In this document: one piece after another, positions 11,951 to 25,487 of the stretch
Position numbering within the stretch: the first letter of the stretch is position 1
Layout: every line of letters starts with the position of its first letter
NCBI RefSeq assembly: GCF_027596085.1
Contig: NC_072454.1
Coordinates: forward strand, 24,798,490-24,862,489
Direction of reading: 5' to 3'
Source: Anoplopoma fimbria
Taxonomy: Eukaryota; Chordata; Actinopteri; Perciformes; Anoplopomatidae
Length of the DNA stretch: 64,000 bases
Position numbers and translations under genes: made by a program
Notes under the pieces: generated by a model
What the model saw: only the letters and a program-made list of their open reading frames with translations
Databases searched by the model: none
Told to the model about the DNA's origin: nothing

Positions 11951-13955
11951 CACTTCGTACCTACATTCTATGGTCGGCACCAGAAATACTAGCCGGTTAA
12001 ACCTGTTATCATTATAATTCTATAGATAGCTCGTATGCTGCAGACTAAAGCTAGTAACCTAGCATGCTATGAGTCAACAACATTGACGAGTTCATCAAAA
12101 AGGTACATTTCCTACCGGGCGAAGCAGACAGGAGGGACATATTAATTTCAGCAGCAATTCAATTCCAATTTGGTTATTGTAAAATGTTATTAACGATTTC
12201 AAATTGCTCTTATAATATACAGAATAGGATTTCCTGACAAAGTTTTACCTTATAGACTAAATTGTGCACAATTTTGAATGTTCTCTTACTTTTAGACTTG
12301 TTGACTAGTCTAACTTAAGCCTTCGGTTCAGACGTTAGAGGAAATAAGTCGTCAGGAACATCCCTAGTTGCTGTTTTTGTCTCTGGAAGAGGAAACTTGG
12401 GTGAGACTAAGTACCTGACACAGTTTCCCAGGCTCCGGGACCATGGGACCCTTATTTCCGGCAACAACATTAAGAAATAATAGGATGTCTTGGACAAAGA
12501 TATTCTTGTGGAAGAGGTTTATAAATAGCTGCCAGAGGAGAGGCAGGAGTGGAGGGGAGACCAGGGAGGGTCTGCATTGTTCCAGCTGTCTGCAGTGGAA
12601 ACTTTACTGTCGCTGGTGGAAGACCAAGTGATAACACTCGGCAAAGGCCAGGGATGATAAGGCAGCGAGTGGGACCACACACACACACACACACACAAAC
12701 ACACACTCTGCACAAATGCACGCATATGCTGGAAAACTGGCAAAGCCCCAGTGACAATTTCAGAAACAAAGGGGGAAATCAGTGGGGAGGGGTCGTACTC
12801 CCACCCAGCTGTTCACGGCAAATCAGCAGAGTCAACAATAGAGCTGCAGCTAACCCTGCATATTTAGCTCAGAGGAAGAGACCACTGTTACTGTAAAAGA
12901 CACAATGTTCTGTTCAAAATATATTGAATATAATTCCCTTTCATTATGAAATGTTGCGCTATTCTGTAGTGCTTTTTTACAAAATTAATCAACTTTTTAA
13001 TTTATTTTTTACTTTGACACAGTAGGAAACGAATTTGAGAGAAACATTTGTTAACTCCAGGTATTTACAAGATTGCTTCCAGAGCTTTCTGCCTCATCAC
13101 ACGGCCTTCATCAGGAAATGGAGCATGCTCAGTTGTTATCGAGACTGAAAAAGTATTCATAAATAAATGTGCTTAATTCATAAATATAATACATAGCATA
13201 AGAATGACTTCATTCATAATTAGACTACCTTCTGTTGAGAGTAAACAAAAATAAATGTTTCCCTGTACATTTGCTTTTTACTCTGAATGAACTGACTTCT
13301 GTGCACTGTTACACCCATGATAATGACAGTCTTTGTTTTTCATATTCATATAAAACGTATCTAATCTTATATGATAACAACTGTACTATATGGCTTGTCA
13401 TTCACCAGTAGATGCTTCACAGGAAACATGGCCATTTGTTTAAAATAATCCTAATAATGCTAAATAGGGGATGCTCATGAAAACTAATGTGTTTGCGATT
13501 GCTATAGATGTTGTGTCAGCTTTTGGCTAAAGGTCGATTTTACAGTTTGAGAATACAGAACTAATCTGATGTTCGCTATTAGGGAAAAAAATCATACATA
13601 TATAAACATTCAAACCGTTCTGGTCCTTCGTTTCCTCCAGAAGTGAGGCTGAGAGTGGGAGGACTAATGATGCAGTAATTAAAGCAGGCGCCAAGCTCCA
13701 ACACCACAGCAGCTTGCTGAGGAGTAAGACTCAGTGGTGTGCAGCTGTCCCACTGTTTGCATCTGAAGGAGGGAAACAGCATGCGCATTTTGGAAAATAA
13801 TATCCCCATGCACTGTACATCGACAGTCACTATTCCATACTATAAATGCTGAAGTAATATAAACACAAAGCTGAATCTCATTGGAGTGCCATGTGACATA
13901 TAACAGGAGTATCAAGCTATTTCAGTAGTGATGGAGGGCTAGTAGCGAGTGTGTA

Positions 13956-13986
<31 letters not shown>

Positions 13987-14999
13987 ATTATGTATTGCTC
14001 TATCAGCCTACATCTTGGCTTGCCTTAAATGGAAAGCAGAGGGTGTCAAACAGTCAAATACTGATGTTCATTGGGAGGGCGTTTTCCATTATGGCTTGGA
14101 GGGTTGTTGAGAGAAACCAGACGTAGTCCTGAGTGACAGGAGATACACTTTTGAGCAATGCGGCGTGAACACACTTTTTAAATTCACCAGGAAATGTATA
14201 TTTATGAGTGAATCTTACTGGATTATTTAGAGAAGCACGGCGTAGGGTTAACACCATCCGGGTGCTCTGACCGACGTCACGACTGAGCAGAAAACCCAGA
14301 AGAGGCCGGAGGGGAAAAAAAGGTACAGTCATAAGCGTAGTGAGTACCAGGCTTCGGCTTGCTGACTTGGCCAGATCAGCTAGTACTTTTTCAGGTCGGG
14401 GCGGGGGGGGGAGGGGGGGGGGCACGTTGGAAAGAAAACAAAGGCCTTAACTGGGAAATATTCACCCACCGACCGTACGTGGACCAGAGACAATAAGCAC
14501 TCTCCATCGAAGGCTTAGGGTTAAATAAACAGCGGCCCAGCGGGGATGCGTGGCCGAGTGCGTATGGGAAAAAGATAAAGGGAGCTGAGTGAGCGTAGAG
14601 GTCTCTGCAGGGGATAAAGGGAGTGGGAAGAGAGAAGGAGTGCGATTAATAAACCAGATGTAAAGAATCTAGAGAATAAGGCGAGACCACGGCCTGTGAA
14701 AGCCCGCTAATAAAGACAGTCCACGTATCCGAAATGTATGTTTTGTTTGAGTACACCACAGCATGTCTGATGCAACACTCGTCCTATGCCCTGAAGATAT
14801 TTGAGGAGTTCTTTGTAAGATGTAAAAGTCAACGGCAAAGTTAATGGTTACGTTATTTACTGTAAACCGAGAAGCTTGCTCTGGTGTTTACTCAGTGAAA
14901 ACAATGTCAACATTATACACATAAACTGATGTATGTGTAATTGGTAATCTAAATGAGGTACATCATTGTTTTTGGGAAACAAGCTTATTTACTTTCTTG
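11951..14999. other. Intron sequence with small tracts
   Basis: (CA)n at 12676-12706 and (GT)n at 13961-13986; a G-rich tract at 14399-14422 that could form a quadruplex. No exon recognised. Confidence 0.5.
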
Positions 15000-15170
15000 C
15001 CTCAAGTTACATGAGAGGATTGACAACACTCTAGTGCCTAAAGACTAAATATAAAGATACAGTTGGTTGGCTTAGCTTAGCATAAAGACTGGAAGCAGAG
15101 GGGAACAGCTAGTCCAACAAAGCATCTTTAAAAGATCATTAATTTACATGCTTTATCTTGTTTGTTTGAT
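15000..15170 (+). repeat. Dispersed repeat, GGCTTAGCTTAGCATAAAGA family
   Basis: Contains GGCTTAGCTTAGCATAAAGA followed by CTGGAAGCAGAGGGGAACAG, a phrase shared with 30285-30360. Confidence 0.65.
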
Positions 15171-15239
15171 TTTCTATGTAAATGTATTTAACAAGGCAGC
15201 AAACTCTAATTCTGAAAAGGGAAGTCAAGTGCCTTAAAC

Positions 15240-15800
15240 TTGCTTTCCTTCTACTGACCATCAGAGGGCGACTCCTCTGGTTGCAAAAAGAAGTCAGATT
15301 GTATAGAAGTCTATGAGAAAATTACCCTACTTCTTACTTGATTTATCACCTCAGTAAACATTGTAAACATGGGTTTATGGTCTCAATCTCTAGTTTCAAG
15401 TCTTCTTCAATACAGCATGATGTTTATTTAGTAAATGATGGTCCCATTTAGAGTAAAATAGACCATAAAGCAGGGTATGCTTTAGGGGCGTGGCAACCTT
15501 GTGATTGACAGGTTGCTACCAAGGCGTTGTCTGGTCTAGGAGTTCTCTGTGTTTTTCGTTTTGGTACTCTAACCCTTTCACAGTGTGTTTTCAGTTGATG
15601 AAATTTAGTTGTAACATTTTTGGCGGCCTAAATTTGACTAATTAGGCAATCAGTTGTACTTAGCTCCACCCTCTCATGTCACTTCTGGTACCAAAAAAAA
15701 CTAGATGGCGAAAGAAAAAAAAACAAGATGATGATGGGCAAAAGCTTAACACAAGGCCTCAAAACCATCTTCTTATGAACAGTCCATGTACATAACCCAT
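15240..15800 (+). repeat. Dispersed repeat family X, longest copy
   Basis: The most complete copy: TGTATAGAAGTCTATGAG, CAATACAGCATGATGTT, AAGCAGGGTATGCTTTAGGG, GCGTGGCAACCTTGTGATTG, AGCTCCACCCTCTC, then a single degenerate GATGGCGAAAG unit. Noncoding. Confidence 0.75.
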
Positions 15801-15879
15801 GTAATCATGTGAGGTAAGGGCTGCCTCTAAGGAAGTCAGGTGACATGGTATAAAGAGCAACAAAGTCTGCTTAGGTAGG

Positions 15880-16090
15880 AGGGGAGGGGGATGGATGGAT
15901 GGGTCTGAGGATCACAGGACTTTCACTCAGGAGGCCGCTGTTCGTGTCCTGTGTGAAACCAAAAATCGACTTATTTTACTTTACTTCACTTAAGTACTTA
16001 CTTAGTTAAGTACGTAAGTTACCCAAACCATGATCTTTTCCTAAACTAATGCTGAAGGGGCATGCAAAGGCACACTGATTGCTTTTGTTG
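15880..16090 (+). repeat. Dispersed repeat with GGAGGCCGCTGTTCGTGTCC
   Basis: CACAGGACTTTCACTCAGGA, GGCCGCTGTTCGTGTCCTGT, then TACCCAAACCATGATCTTTT and CCTAAAC. I recognise this as teleost repeat text; it is noncoding. Confidence 0.6.
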
Positions 16091-18276
16091 AACTAATTAT
16101 ATTTTGTAATGTATCATTCAAACTTCATGAGGATCCTTCGATATGTGGGAGGGTCTCAAAGAAGGTGACCCCTGAAATCATTTGATAGATCTTAACTCTG
16201 AACTTGCCTTAACAAAAGCACAGTTTAGGGAACAGATCCTTCAAACATGTCCCGTTTAACACAATACGGCCATTTATGAATTAACCGCACTGAAACTGAG
16301 GTACTGCTGCTGACCCTGGAATGACGTACTTTAACAAATCAGGGAAAATCAAGTCCGCAAAGCGATCCATTCCATTTACCCAATCTGCACGTACACGTGA
16401 CGTCTGTGACCAACTAACAATTTTACGCATCCTTTTTTTCCTGAACAGAACCCTGCAGCTGCTGGTGATATGAGCTGGTTGGTATAACATGGAGCAGAGC
16501 AGGGAGGACATAAATCTCGAGGTCCTGCTCCGGCGACAAAACCGGCCGGCTTTTATTGAACAAGATAGGCTTCTATAGAGATTTTATTTTAAAGCATCTG
16601 CGTGTCTCCCTAACAGACTCTGGGAGAAAACACAGCCGGATGGAGAGAAAAGCATGCGCATCACAAACTAAGCAAGAGGTGTAAAAATGGCATCATCACG
16701 ACAGATCGCACGGAAGTGAAGTGAAGTGGATCACAGATAGAAACATAAGTGGACAGGAGGCCTGCGGTTGCTAAGCGGACTCTTTGAAAGATACACTTAG
16801 GGTTTACAGGATGGAAGTGAGCCAAATTCCTCAGATAAACAGCGCTGACGCAAAGCTTGAGCACGGCACATAAACTGTACCCAGGATTCCAGGTATAAAT
16901 ACCCACACTTTACTGATATAAAAACATAAAAACTCTATCCAAACCCAGACTACAAAGTCGTTCTCAGACAGGATCGAGGCTCTGCTTCTGAGCGTCCTAG
17001 TTGTAACGGAACCCACATTTGGTCCACAACCAAAGAGTTTGAAAAACCATGAGAAGAACACAAAGCTAAAAAAAAAAAAAAAAAAAAGAAAATCGACCAC
17101 ATCACTATGTAAACAGAAGAGAAAGGTCATGATGACACCTATATCAAACGGCTCACAGGAGTTAAAAAACGACTCACCACTGAGGTGCGATACTGCAAAA
17201 CAACAGTCTAAACTCAAGGCCACAAACTAGGTTGACAGCAGGACATTATAATATCTTTGTAGCTTTTTTACAGCCACGTCTAGCATTCTTCATCACAACT
17301 TATGGCCGATTTGCAGTCTAAAAATGCTTACAATTACTTATTGAGCAAAGAACATAAATATGCACACCAGAAGAATTAAAGTGCTACACATGCTTATGTC
17401 AGTCACCAGAATTTGATTTCCCATGTGGCTACTGATGATGCAGGATCACAATCGCCAAAATTGTCCGATCAACAAGCTACCTGTAAAAGAAATCAGATTG
17501 TGTAGAAGTCTATGAGAAAATGATCCTACTTCTCTTACTTCTCACTTGATTTATTCCCTCAGTACTGTCTATAATCGAAGCACCGTGGTTACATCAGTCA
17601 CCTAATAAGCCCTACATGTTTATGAGCACGGAGCATGCTGTTTTAAACCCGTTAACCAAGAAACCTGGTTTGTTACTATAATACATGTAAATGGGTTAGA
17701 ATAACCCAGATATAGCTGACACATTTACCTCCATATTAAACACATTATCGTGTGATACACCACTTTTCATTTTAATCGCTCCAAATAACACACTTATTAA
17801 CCAGTTCAGAGCTGTTAATCGTCTGACTTTAATTAGCCTGGTTAATCACTATGGCTAATGCGACAATGGCTGGAGGTGATTACTACCTCGTGCACTGAAA
17901 GGAAAAATCCAAAAATGAATGTCTCTGATGACAAATTAAATGTGACCTCAACAATGTGTGGACCATGACTGCGACACAAGCAGACACAATGACTTGATGC
18001 CTCTTCCATTGTGCTACTGTATGTCAATGCTCATGGGGACTGAACCCCCCTTTAATGTTGTCTCCTTAGGGAATCTCATGAATGAGTCCTTGGCCTCATC
18101 TGTTGGGATGTGTGTGCGTGTATGTGTGTGGGGGGGGAGAGATTTTCCCATCCTGGATAATTATGTCTCTCTTGGACTGAACCCAGGGTTGGCCTGCTCC
18201 GCGTCCAAACGCTCCCACCCTTATCCCTGTTCCTTATCAGGGCCCAATGGGGGCCTGGCTACTCATTGTCCTGCTG

Positions 18277-18278
<2 letters not shown>
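16091..18278. other. Intron sequence
   Basis: A20-type run at 17070-17087 and the family X fragment at 17461-17580; otherwise nothing recognised. Confidence 0.5.
17461..17580 (+). repeat. Dispersed repeat family X, fragment
   Basis: TGTGTAGAAGTCTATGAGAA, then TCACTTGATTTATTCCCTCA, matching 15298-15360. Confidence 0.6.

Positions 18279-18340
<62 letters not shown>
18279..18340. repeat. (CA)31 microsatellite
   Basis: 62 bases of pure CA. Confidence 0.95.
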
Positions 18341-18341
<1 letters not shown>

Positions 18342-21300
18342 TATCAAATCCTCCTCCTGAGTAGGGGAGTCAACAAACTCTGGGAAAAGTTGGCCGCGTC
18401 TGTAAAGTCCCTGTCTCACGTTAGGTGTCAGAGTCCCCCCTCCAGGATTCACATGTATGTCTGTGAGTGCGTCATTTCCCTAGAGAGACCACCACTATAA
18501 ACTCTGCCGTCTGGTTCAGTGAGTGACTGCTTATTTTTCCTGGTAAAAGCAACAGCTCAGACCAGCTGGGAAGTGTGGGGTGAGGTGGGGGAGGGGGGTT
18601 CTCCATCAGCAACATGATCAGGGCCACACCTCTGCTCAGACTCTACAGGCTCTTCTGTTCTGGGGCACAGCGACCTGACTCAGCACGTTGGTGATGCGGC
18701 TCAGAAAAAAAACAAAAAAAACAGCAGATGCCATGATACTGTTCTGCCGTCAGTTATTCGTTGCCATGTGTCGGATGCTTCAGGGGGCAATGTGGAGGAA
18801 AAATGTGCACACATGCGCTGTGAGGTTGTTTTTCATACCGAGGGCATTCTGCCGTTTCTTTATTTGGATAAGGTGAGGGATGATTCAACGCATGACCTCG
18901 GTTCCGTTTTGGAAATGCCATCAGCCAAATAGACAGCTCTGAAACAGCAAGATGTCAGACCTTGGGTTCGTCTGAGGGGAGGCGGACGTCCAAAAGAACC
19001 CCGAAGTCATTTAGGTGAAGTCAGAGGGCGACTTGAGTAAAGAAAGTGCGGAAACCGAGACTTGTGTCCGTTTGATGATGCAAACGGCAATCATGCACAG
19101 TCGATCACCAATGCCCGGTGATGTGTTCCGTCAGGAACAAAAAGGGAAAAAGGTTTGCAGAGTCTTATCTAAAGAAGTGTTTGCACCATCGACTCTCCTT
19201 TCATAACTGTCTGCCAAACTATTCCTCATTTGAGAAGCAGTTTAAATCCTCAAAGATCAGGCCTATCATCAGCAGTTCTGTTGAAATGAATGCATTTGGC
19301 ATTTCTAAATGTCCTTTTTCCAAATCCAGAATTCCCATAAACGTCGCTCCATGGAATTAATCTTGCGGTTTCCCCTAATGAATTCAGATGAATGCTAAAA
19401 ATTGAGATGACCGCTGCAAAATAGCTGAAGGCGTTAAGGTGGTGACATCCCAAAACAGTGAGCTGCTATCCCTTTATGTGACCTTATCATTTTTGGGAGA
19501 GCTACCTTGTGCCGCCATCATGGTGACAAGCTGGAACAAGCAAACAATCCATCATGAGAACGACTGGCTGTGTGAAGAAAAAGCACTGAGTAATGCAGAC
19601 ACTGGGGGCTTACATTCTCATCCTCAACCCCCCCCCCCAGGTTGGAGTTGTAATGGGAAGCTCCACACAGCTGCAGGGCTCACCTTAAAGTGTTCCATCA
19701 TCACAGCCTGCTGTGGCAACATCTTTGAGCTTTTGATGCAAATGAATAAACATGATACACTGTACATTGAGCAAGAGCACACAATATGCAAAATCTACAG
19801 TAGGCTGTTTATTGTGCGGTGTTTGACTGACAGATTGCAGCATTCATTACATTCTTACACTGTCACACTCACCACAGAGGTGTTGTTTTAAAATGAAAGC
19901 GTTCTTTTTTTCCCATCAAGGTTCCAAGGGAGCTGGGCGGAAGAATATGTTGTACTTCTCACTTTTTCGTTCCCTGCTGGTGGCAACTCTCAGCTCTTTT
20001 CCAGCATCTTTTTTGTTCCCCTTTGAAATTCTAATTTTGTGTTATGACAGGATGGAAGAGGGCAGAGCAGGAGGGGAGGGGGGGTGAGGGAGAAAACCAA
20101 AATAGCATCATCTGATCTTTCTTTCATAAATCTTTCCACTCCTGCAGCAACGGACTGGATTGGACTTTTGGCAGAGGAAGAAACACAAAATCAGGCCGTC
20201 AGATGAAGTATTTAGACACGGGCTAAAACTTCTCCTCATAAAACTTGAGCCAAAAAACAAAAGAAGAGAAACTGGAGAAAAACACAGAGAGCTGAGTAAA
20301 GCATTTACATGAAGAATAAAGCAGTTTCCACACTGCTGGGTTATTCCATTTCATCCTCGAACACAGCATCACGTCTGGCATCACATATTTACACTGAGAC
20401 CGCCAGCGCTAAAAATACACACGCCCTGAATTACATTATTCAGTTACGGAATTCACAACCACCAGCCATGTGACTGACGGCTAAATAAAGTCTGTGGGCC
20501 AGACCCAGTAACATCTTCCCATAATTACTAGGAAAGTACCTTTGGAACCCCACTGACCCGTCTGCTAATGAGATGCAGAGGAGGAGGTCTGGTAATGACA
20601 AAGACCACTCAAACTTCACTTCCTGGTTTGAGGACAAACGTTTTCCTGCTCTATGGAGGTTAAGTAGCGTAAATATGGCGGCTCAGTTGGGTCTGGGGCC
20701 GCCTTAGCCACATGATGAAAAGGAAGTTTGAAGACCAAACCCTGAAGAGGTAGCTATTCATAGCCATCTATTGCACAAGAAGAGGTGCGTGTAATCAAAA
20801 ACAGAGTGGTCGTAATCAAATAACAACCACGCCGGACAGCGTTTACCGCAATGAGAGCGCTGGAGGATGTTAGGATGATGCGAGCAACAGCGAGGAGTCG
20901 ATGCACGGGGCAACACAATCTCAGCAATAAAAGCTGGCGGGAGAGTCGGCACCCGATTTGGATCATTTGGGTTAATCCTGGAAAGTCTCCTAAAGTCATG
21001 ATGTGATCTCTGTACGAGAGCCAGATTCAGTTCCCCTTAGAGATCACTTCGTGGACGAGGACACTCGAATCACACCTACAGTTTGTTTTCTCTGGGTTGC
21101 GCCACAGCGGGAAAAAAAGTTAACTTTGTTATATTTTTGTTGGGTTTATTTAGGTTAAGACTGCACAAACGCAAGCAAACCGAAGCCTGCTGTAAACATA
21201 ACTAGCAAGGACGTCTAAGTGGTCCAGGTTTTGGGTGGTGGAAGACCAGTGGAGGACCGCTTGCATTAAGAGTCCCTGCAGCTTATCAAGTGGAGCATGA

Positions 21301-22907
21301 TGGACGTACCTGCGCGGACTCGTTCTGAAATGTGTTTTCTCACATGGTCACGTCAGGTACGTGGATTCTAGGCGGCGGCTTGCATTCAGCACTCGAGTGT
21401 TTTCTTAAAAAGGTTTCTCAAGCACAAACTTTCCATTTTGGAGCCTGTAACTGGTTTGTTGATGCCTTGACACGTCAACAACTACGCCACCGTCCACTTT
21501 CAGAACAAAAACCTGCAACTCAGGCGTAGCTGAGCTGTTATTTGGTTTGTCAGGCCAGCACGGTGTGTGTGTGACCACCTGTTAAAACAAACCAACGACA
21601 AAAAGGACTCCAGAGCTCTCTGAACGAATTTCAACGAGAGCATTTCCTACATGCTGGCACGAGTTTTCGAACCGGAGCTCAGCTCAGCTGTGACCGATAA
21701 CTAATGCAGCGGCTTCACTCCATCATCAGCTTCGTATGTTCATCAGGTCGGCGTTATAGTGTCTGTTTTTAGGCTTTTTTTAATGCTGAAGGACTTTTTT
21801 TCCAAGAAACTTACGAGCGCATCTGTAGTAAACACAAAACTTTAAGTGATGATTTTGTCTGATTCATTGTTGAGAAACGCAGTTTTACAGATCTGTTGAT
21901 TAAATCAACTAAACGATTAGTCGACAAAATGGTATGAGCGTTAGTCAAGTAAAATGTCTTTGGTCAAGGACAGCCCTAAAAGCAAGCTACTTATGGATTT
22001 AATAACGAATTTGTGCACTCACTCTCTTTTAGCCTTTTTTCTTATGATGGCCGTTTGCAGGTTGTTAGTTTATCAAAATAATTAAAGTCCCCATATTGTA
22101 AATAGTGAGATTTCATATCTTTTATAGACAGGTCTGATGACAGGTCTATATAAACACTGTGAAAGTATCGAACCCTCAGTCCATGGAGAAATACAAACAG
22201 CTCGGATTCAGTAACTGTACCTTTAAAAAAAAATCGAAAAACACAGTAGGAGAACCATAAAGAGTTGGGTTTTTTTTAACATTAACGTGTTGTTCAAGTT
22301 GAAACCCAAAACGCAAATACAGTCTGAACCCGCAAAATGAGCATAAACATGTCCCCTTTAATTCGCTTCATCTATGGTGAACTGTGTACCATGAGCGGAC
22401 ATCGTATCAGGAATCCTGCGGGACCCTCGGGAATCCCACAGTGCATTTCCCACTGTGTCTTCAGGGTGGGAACGGACATACATCACAAACACAAAGTGAG
22501 CATGTGAAACTCACAGAAAAAGCAAATAATGCTGAACTCCTGGATGGGCTGAGCTGGAGGATGACTGTTTGCCTTTTGCTTAAGATGTTGTTCAAACAAT
22601 AACTAAAGTGAGAGAAAATGATAATTGGCTAAACATCACAATGGGTTTTAATCACCATGCATGGGCGACGATGAGTGGATTTTAAAACAGACACAACGGA
22701 TTAGAGATTATTTTCCATATGAATAAGTAACATTGTCAGAGAAAGACCCAGACGAATAGGATTACAAGCGGACATTTATCTGGAACAACAGTACTGGGAG
22801 ACTTAACAGTTGAGGCAGAGTTGGGGGTCTTGTTCCCATCCGGACACCTACGGTAAATGGATTGCCGACACAGCCATGGAGCTTTGATGCAGTTTATAAA
22901 TTGGCCA
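18341..22907. other. Intron sequence, nothing recognised
   Basis: No exon on either strand; short random frames only. Confidence 0.5.
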
Positions 22908-23715
22908 TCTAATAATGTATGTTTAATGGTTAAAGTGCTCTATAGGAACTTTAGCTACTGAGCTCACTACTCAGTGGGAGTTTGTCCATCCCTTAACGAA
23001 GAAAGTGTTGCTTTTAACATCAGTGAATCTTCAATTAATTCATGCTTAAGTTATATTTGCTGAAAATTAGGAGAGGGACAAACATTCAATGGGACAGAAT
23101 TTTTGTAATAATATTTTTATTACAAACATTTTTAAGTGATGCGTATTTATTTTTTAGATTTACTTATTCGTTTTATTAACAGGGTGTGTTTTAAGTACAC
23201 AGAAATATGCTTTTTCGTGCCATTTCTGCTTTCAAAATCAACATAGTCTTCCTTTAAACCTAAACCACTCCATAAAAATACATTTACAAAACTTAATTTC
23301 CCACATGGCCACCAGTTTTATTAATAAAAAGAGACTTCCTCTGCACGCTCCACATGTATGGCGCTCACAAACTCTAGCCGCGTAGTTCTCGCTTAAAACC
23401 TGCAGGGTCCAAACTCCCAGAGGCCATAGCAGCGTGTGATAACACAGCCAGCATCAGTCAATGTTAAACTTATTAATTGAGCTGTGCATATTGCACATTT
23501 GAGGCTTTAATCAATACCCGGAGAGTGGCACCACTTGTTCAAACACATGTACGACTGCATGGTGAGGCTGTTTACATTGGTTATGGCGGTAAACACAGGA
23601 GCCCGCAGCCATGTAATGCGAGTAGCAATGGGTAGGGGAAAGTTATTTTCCCATCAAGGGGTCAAACTCTACGAGATGATATGGGAATAGAACTCTAAAT
23701 GGCCTAATGCAGTTC
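22908..23715 (+). other. Source region of the templated insertion
   Basis: Intronic sequence whose two ends (22908-23192 and 23646-23715) recur near-identically upstream of the inpp5a promoter. The middle 453 bases were not copied. I see no gene here. Confidence 0.85.
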
Positions 23716-24670
23716 ATATGGTATCTTGTGGGATCAGGGTCAGATGGAATTTTCTTCACAGGGGACCTTATGTTGGAAAAAGCAGTGGACAAAGACCCCA
23801 TTGAGCTCATGTATGCATCATGAGGGGTGCCAACACACTGCAGACTGCCTCATATATGACCAACGCACCCATTCATAGAAGGAAACTTCTATTTTTTTTA
23901 CTCCGTCTGTTAGAAGTCTAGGGGGGAGACAAAAAAAGAAAAATTCACAAGACACCAAAAGCGTGCTGCTTGTGTGAGAGACGGGCTATTTATAGGGTTG
24001 CTCCAGTGAGGGAGACGGCTCTTCCTTCATGTTTGGGATCGGCCTCCTCACGCGGGTGAGAGGGGCGAGAGGAAGAAGGGGGTGGGGGACTCTCTCTATT
24101 GACACTGAAAGTGACAAAGTGGTTGAGTTTAGTATGAGGTGATGGTAACGGTTACACTCTCTGCCGTCGTTTAGTGCCACTAGGTACCGAGTTACGGCCT
24201 TGACGCAGACACATCTAGGAGTCCAAACTCACGATAATAGCCATAAATCATTCAGCAACCTGCGCTGACACTCCTTAGGAGGCCTGACACACCTATTCTC
24301 ACACGGAGAGCATGCTCCGCTGCTTTCTTCAGCCAAGCAAAGTGGCTTTATCTAGAGCGGACATTTGAATGCTGCTTGTTGTCATGATGATGCAAATGAG
24401 GATGTTGGTGAGTTTACAATCTCAATTGGCATCGGTGTTACTCATGACACCGTTTACGACAGATACTGTGAGATAGTTAATGCACGGCAGCTCTGACATG
24501 AATGAAGAAAAGAAAAAAAAGGGTGTAAAACATAAAGATACCGCGCTGTATGCAGCAGAAACACACAAATTAAGCAAACAGCCTCCCGGTGATGCAATGA
24601 GAAACAAAAAACACTTCTGGTCACGACCACAAACATCAGCAAACTTCGACATTTAGAGTGGTATAGGGGT
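23716..24670. other. Intron sequence, nothing recognised
   Basis: Between the insertion source and the second L2-tailed repeat; no exon or named repeat. Confidence 0.5.
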
Positions 24671-24965
24671 TTGTATTCACTTATTGAATTTGTATTTGTT
24701 TACTGCACTTATCCTATTCGTAGTAGTTTGTAGCACTTACTATATTCGTATTAGTCTGTTGCAATTATTGTTTTCGTAGTAATTTGCCTCTGCACTATAC
24801 TTTTGCTCTGGTTTATGCTTTAAGATGCTTGTTTAAGAAAGGAGATGCACTTATGACTTCTGGTGACTAGTAGTTCTCTTGAATACCTATGTTGAATACA
24901 CTTCCTGTAAGTCGCTTTGGATAAAAGCGTCTGCTAAATGACTGTAATGTAATGTAATGTAATGT
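24671..24965 (+). repeat. L2-tailed interspersed repeat, copy 2
   Basis: The same element in opposite orientation, ending in GTCGCTTTGGATAAAAGCG, TCTGCTAAATGAC and (TGTAA)4. I counted four substitutions against copy 1 over about 285 bases, so the family was active recently. Confidence 0.85.
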
Positions 24966-25318
24966 TTGTGCTTCAAAAAAAAAAAAAAAACAGCTGCTTT
25001 AACTTAGAGGAGTTTGGTGATACTTGCTGTGATGCACACAAGCAAAGCAGAATCACATCAGTGGGGAGTTTCTCTGCAAAAGGTAAACTCAGTAATGGGC
25101 TCCACACATCTGTGCATTGCCTTTCATACAGAATACATCCCTGCTTGTGCAGAGTACATAACCTCTAACACACACAGCTAACATGTGTGTCTTTACATCG
25201 TGAGGCCCATGTGTGCACACATGACACACACACGTCGTGACCAGCTGAGACGTCATGTAACATGGAGATGGCGGTGTGAAATTGAATGAATTGACAGGTT
25301 ATCAATGGAGAAACTCAC

Positions 25319-25396
25319 ATCCTCGAACAGAGATCCGACGTTGGCTGTCACCAGCAGTATTCCTGTGCCTTGTGCTGCTGCCAGCTTCCCTGCCAT
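25319..25396 (-). CDS. inpp5a: INPP5A coding exon 1 (partial gene)
   Basis: Encodes 26 residues: MAGKLAAAQG, TGILLVTANV, GSLFED. This closely follows the human INPP5A N-terminus as I recall it (MAGKAAAPGTAVLLVTANVG, then SLFDD). The exon ends in phase 0 at GAT followed by donor GTGAGT. The ATG has A at -3 and G at +4. The encoded enzyme is the type I inositol-polyphosphate 5-phosphatase, about 412 residues in human, which removes the 5-phosphate of Ins(1,4,5)P3 and Ins(1,3,4,5)P4 at membranes and so ends Ca2+ signalling; VTANVGS is the first strand of the 5-phosphatase fold. Only this exon is in the window; I searched the minus strand of 1-25300 by eye for the next exon (PENLQKNW-like) and did not find it. 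The exon is too short to appear as a clear open reading frame. Confidence 0.9.
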
Positions 25397-25400
25397 AATG

Positions 25401-25429
<29 letters not shown>
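25401..25429. repeat. (CT/GA)n microsatellite in the inpp5a 5' leader
   Basis: 29 bases of pure CT on the plus strand, read as GA on the inpp5a sense strand, ending four bases before the ATG. Confidence 0.95.
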
Positions 25430-25432
<3 letters not shown>

Positions 25433-25470
25433 GGTGGGTCGGGGATCGAACAGCGGTCTTCACGGTGTAA

Positions 25471-25487
25471 GGCGGCGGCGGCGGCGG
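25471..25487. repeat. (CGG/GCC)n trinucleotide run in the inpp5a 5' leader
   Basis: Five to six uninterrupted GGC units on plus, GCC on the inpp5a sense strand, about 75 bases upstream of the ATG. Confidence 0.85.

Larger units (their letters stand above)
1..25318 (-). other. inpp5a: inpp5a intron 1 (5' part; continues past position 1)
   Basis: Begins with the GTGAGT donor at 25318 and runs off the window. No coding exon was recognised on either strand; all open frames are short and unlike known proteins. A first intron of tens of kilobases agrees with the very large human INPP5A intron 1. Features inside it are listed separately. Confidence 0.8.

Noticed and set aside
17958..18500. 180-codon plus-strand frame
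   Set aside because: About a third of it is the (CA)31 tract; the rest has no similarity I recognise.
25399..25435. Perfect-looking plus-strand splice acceptor: long CT tract then CGCAG and G
   Set aside because: It is the antisense of the (GA)n in the inpp5a leader; the minus strand encodes exon 1 here and no plus-strand exon follows.
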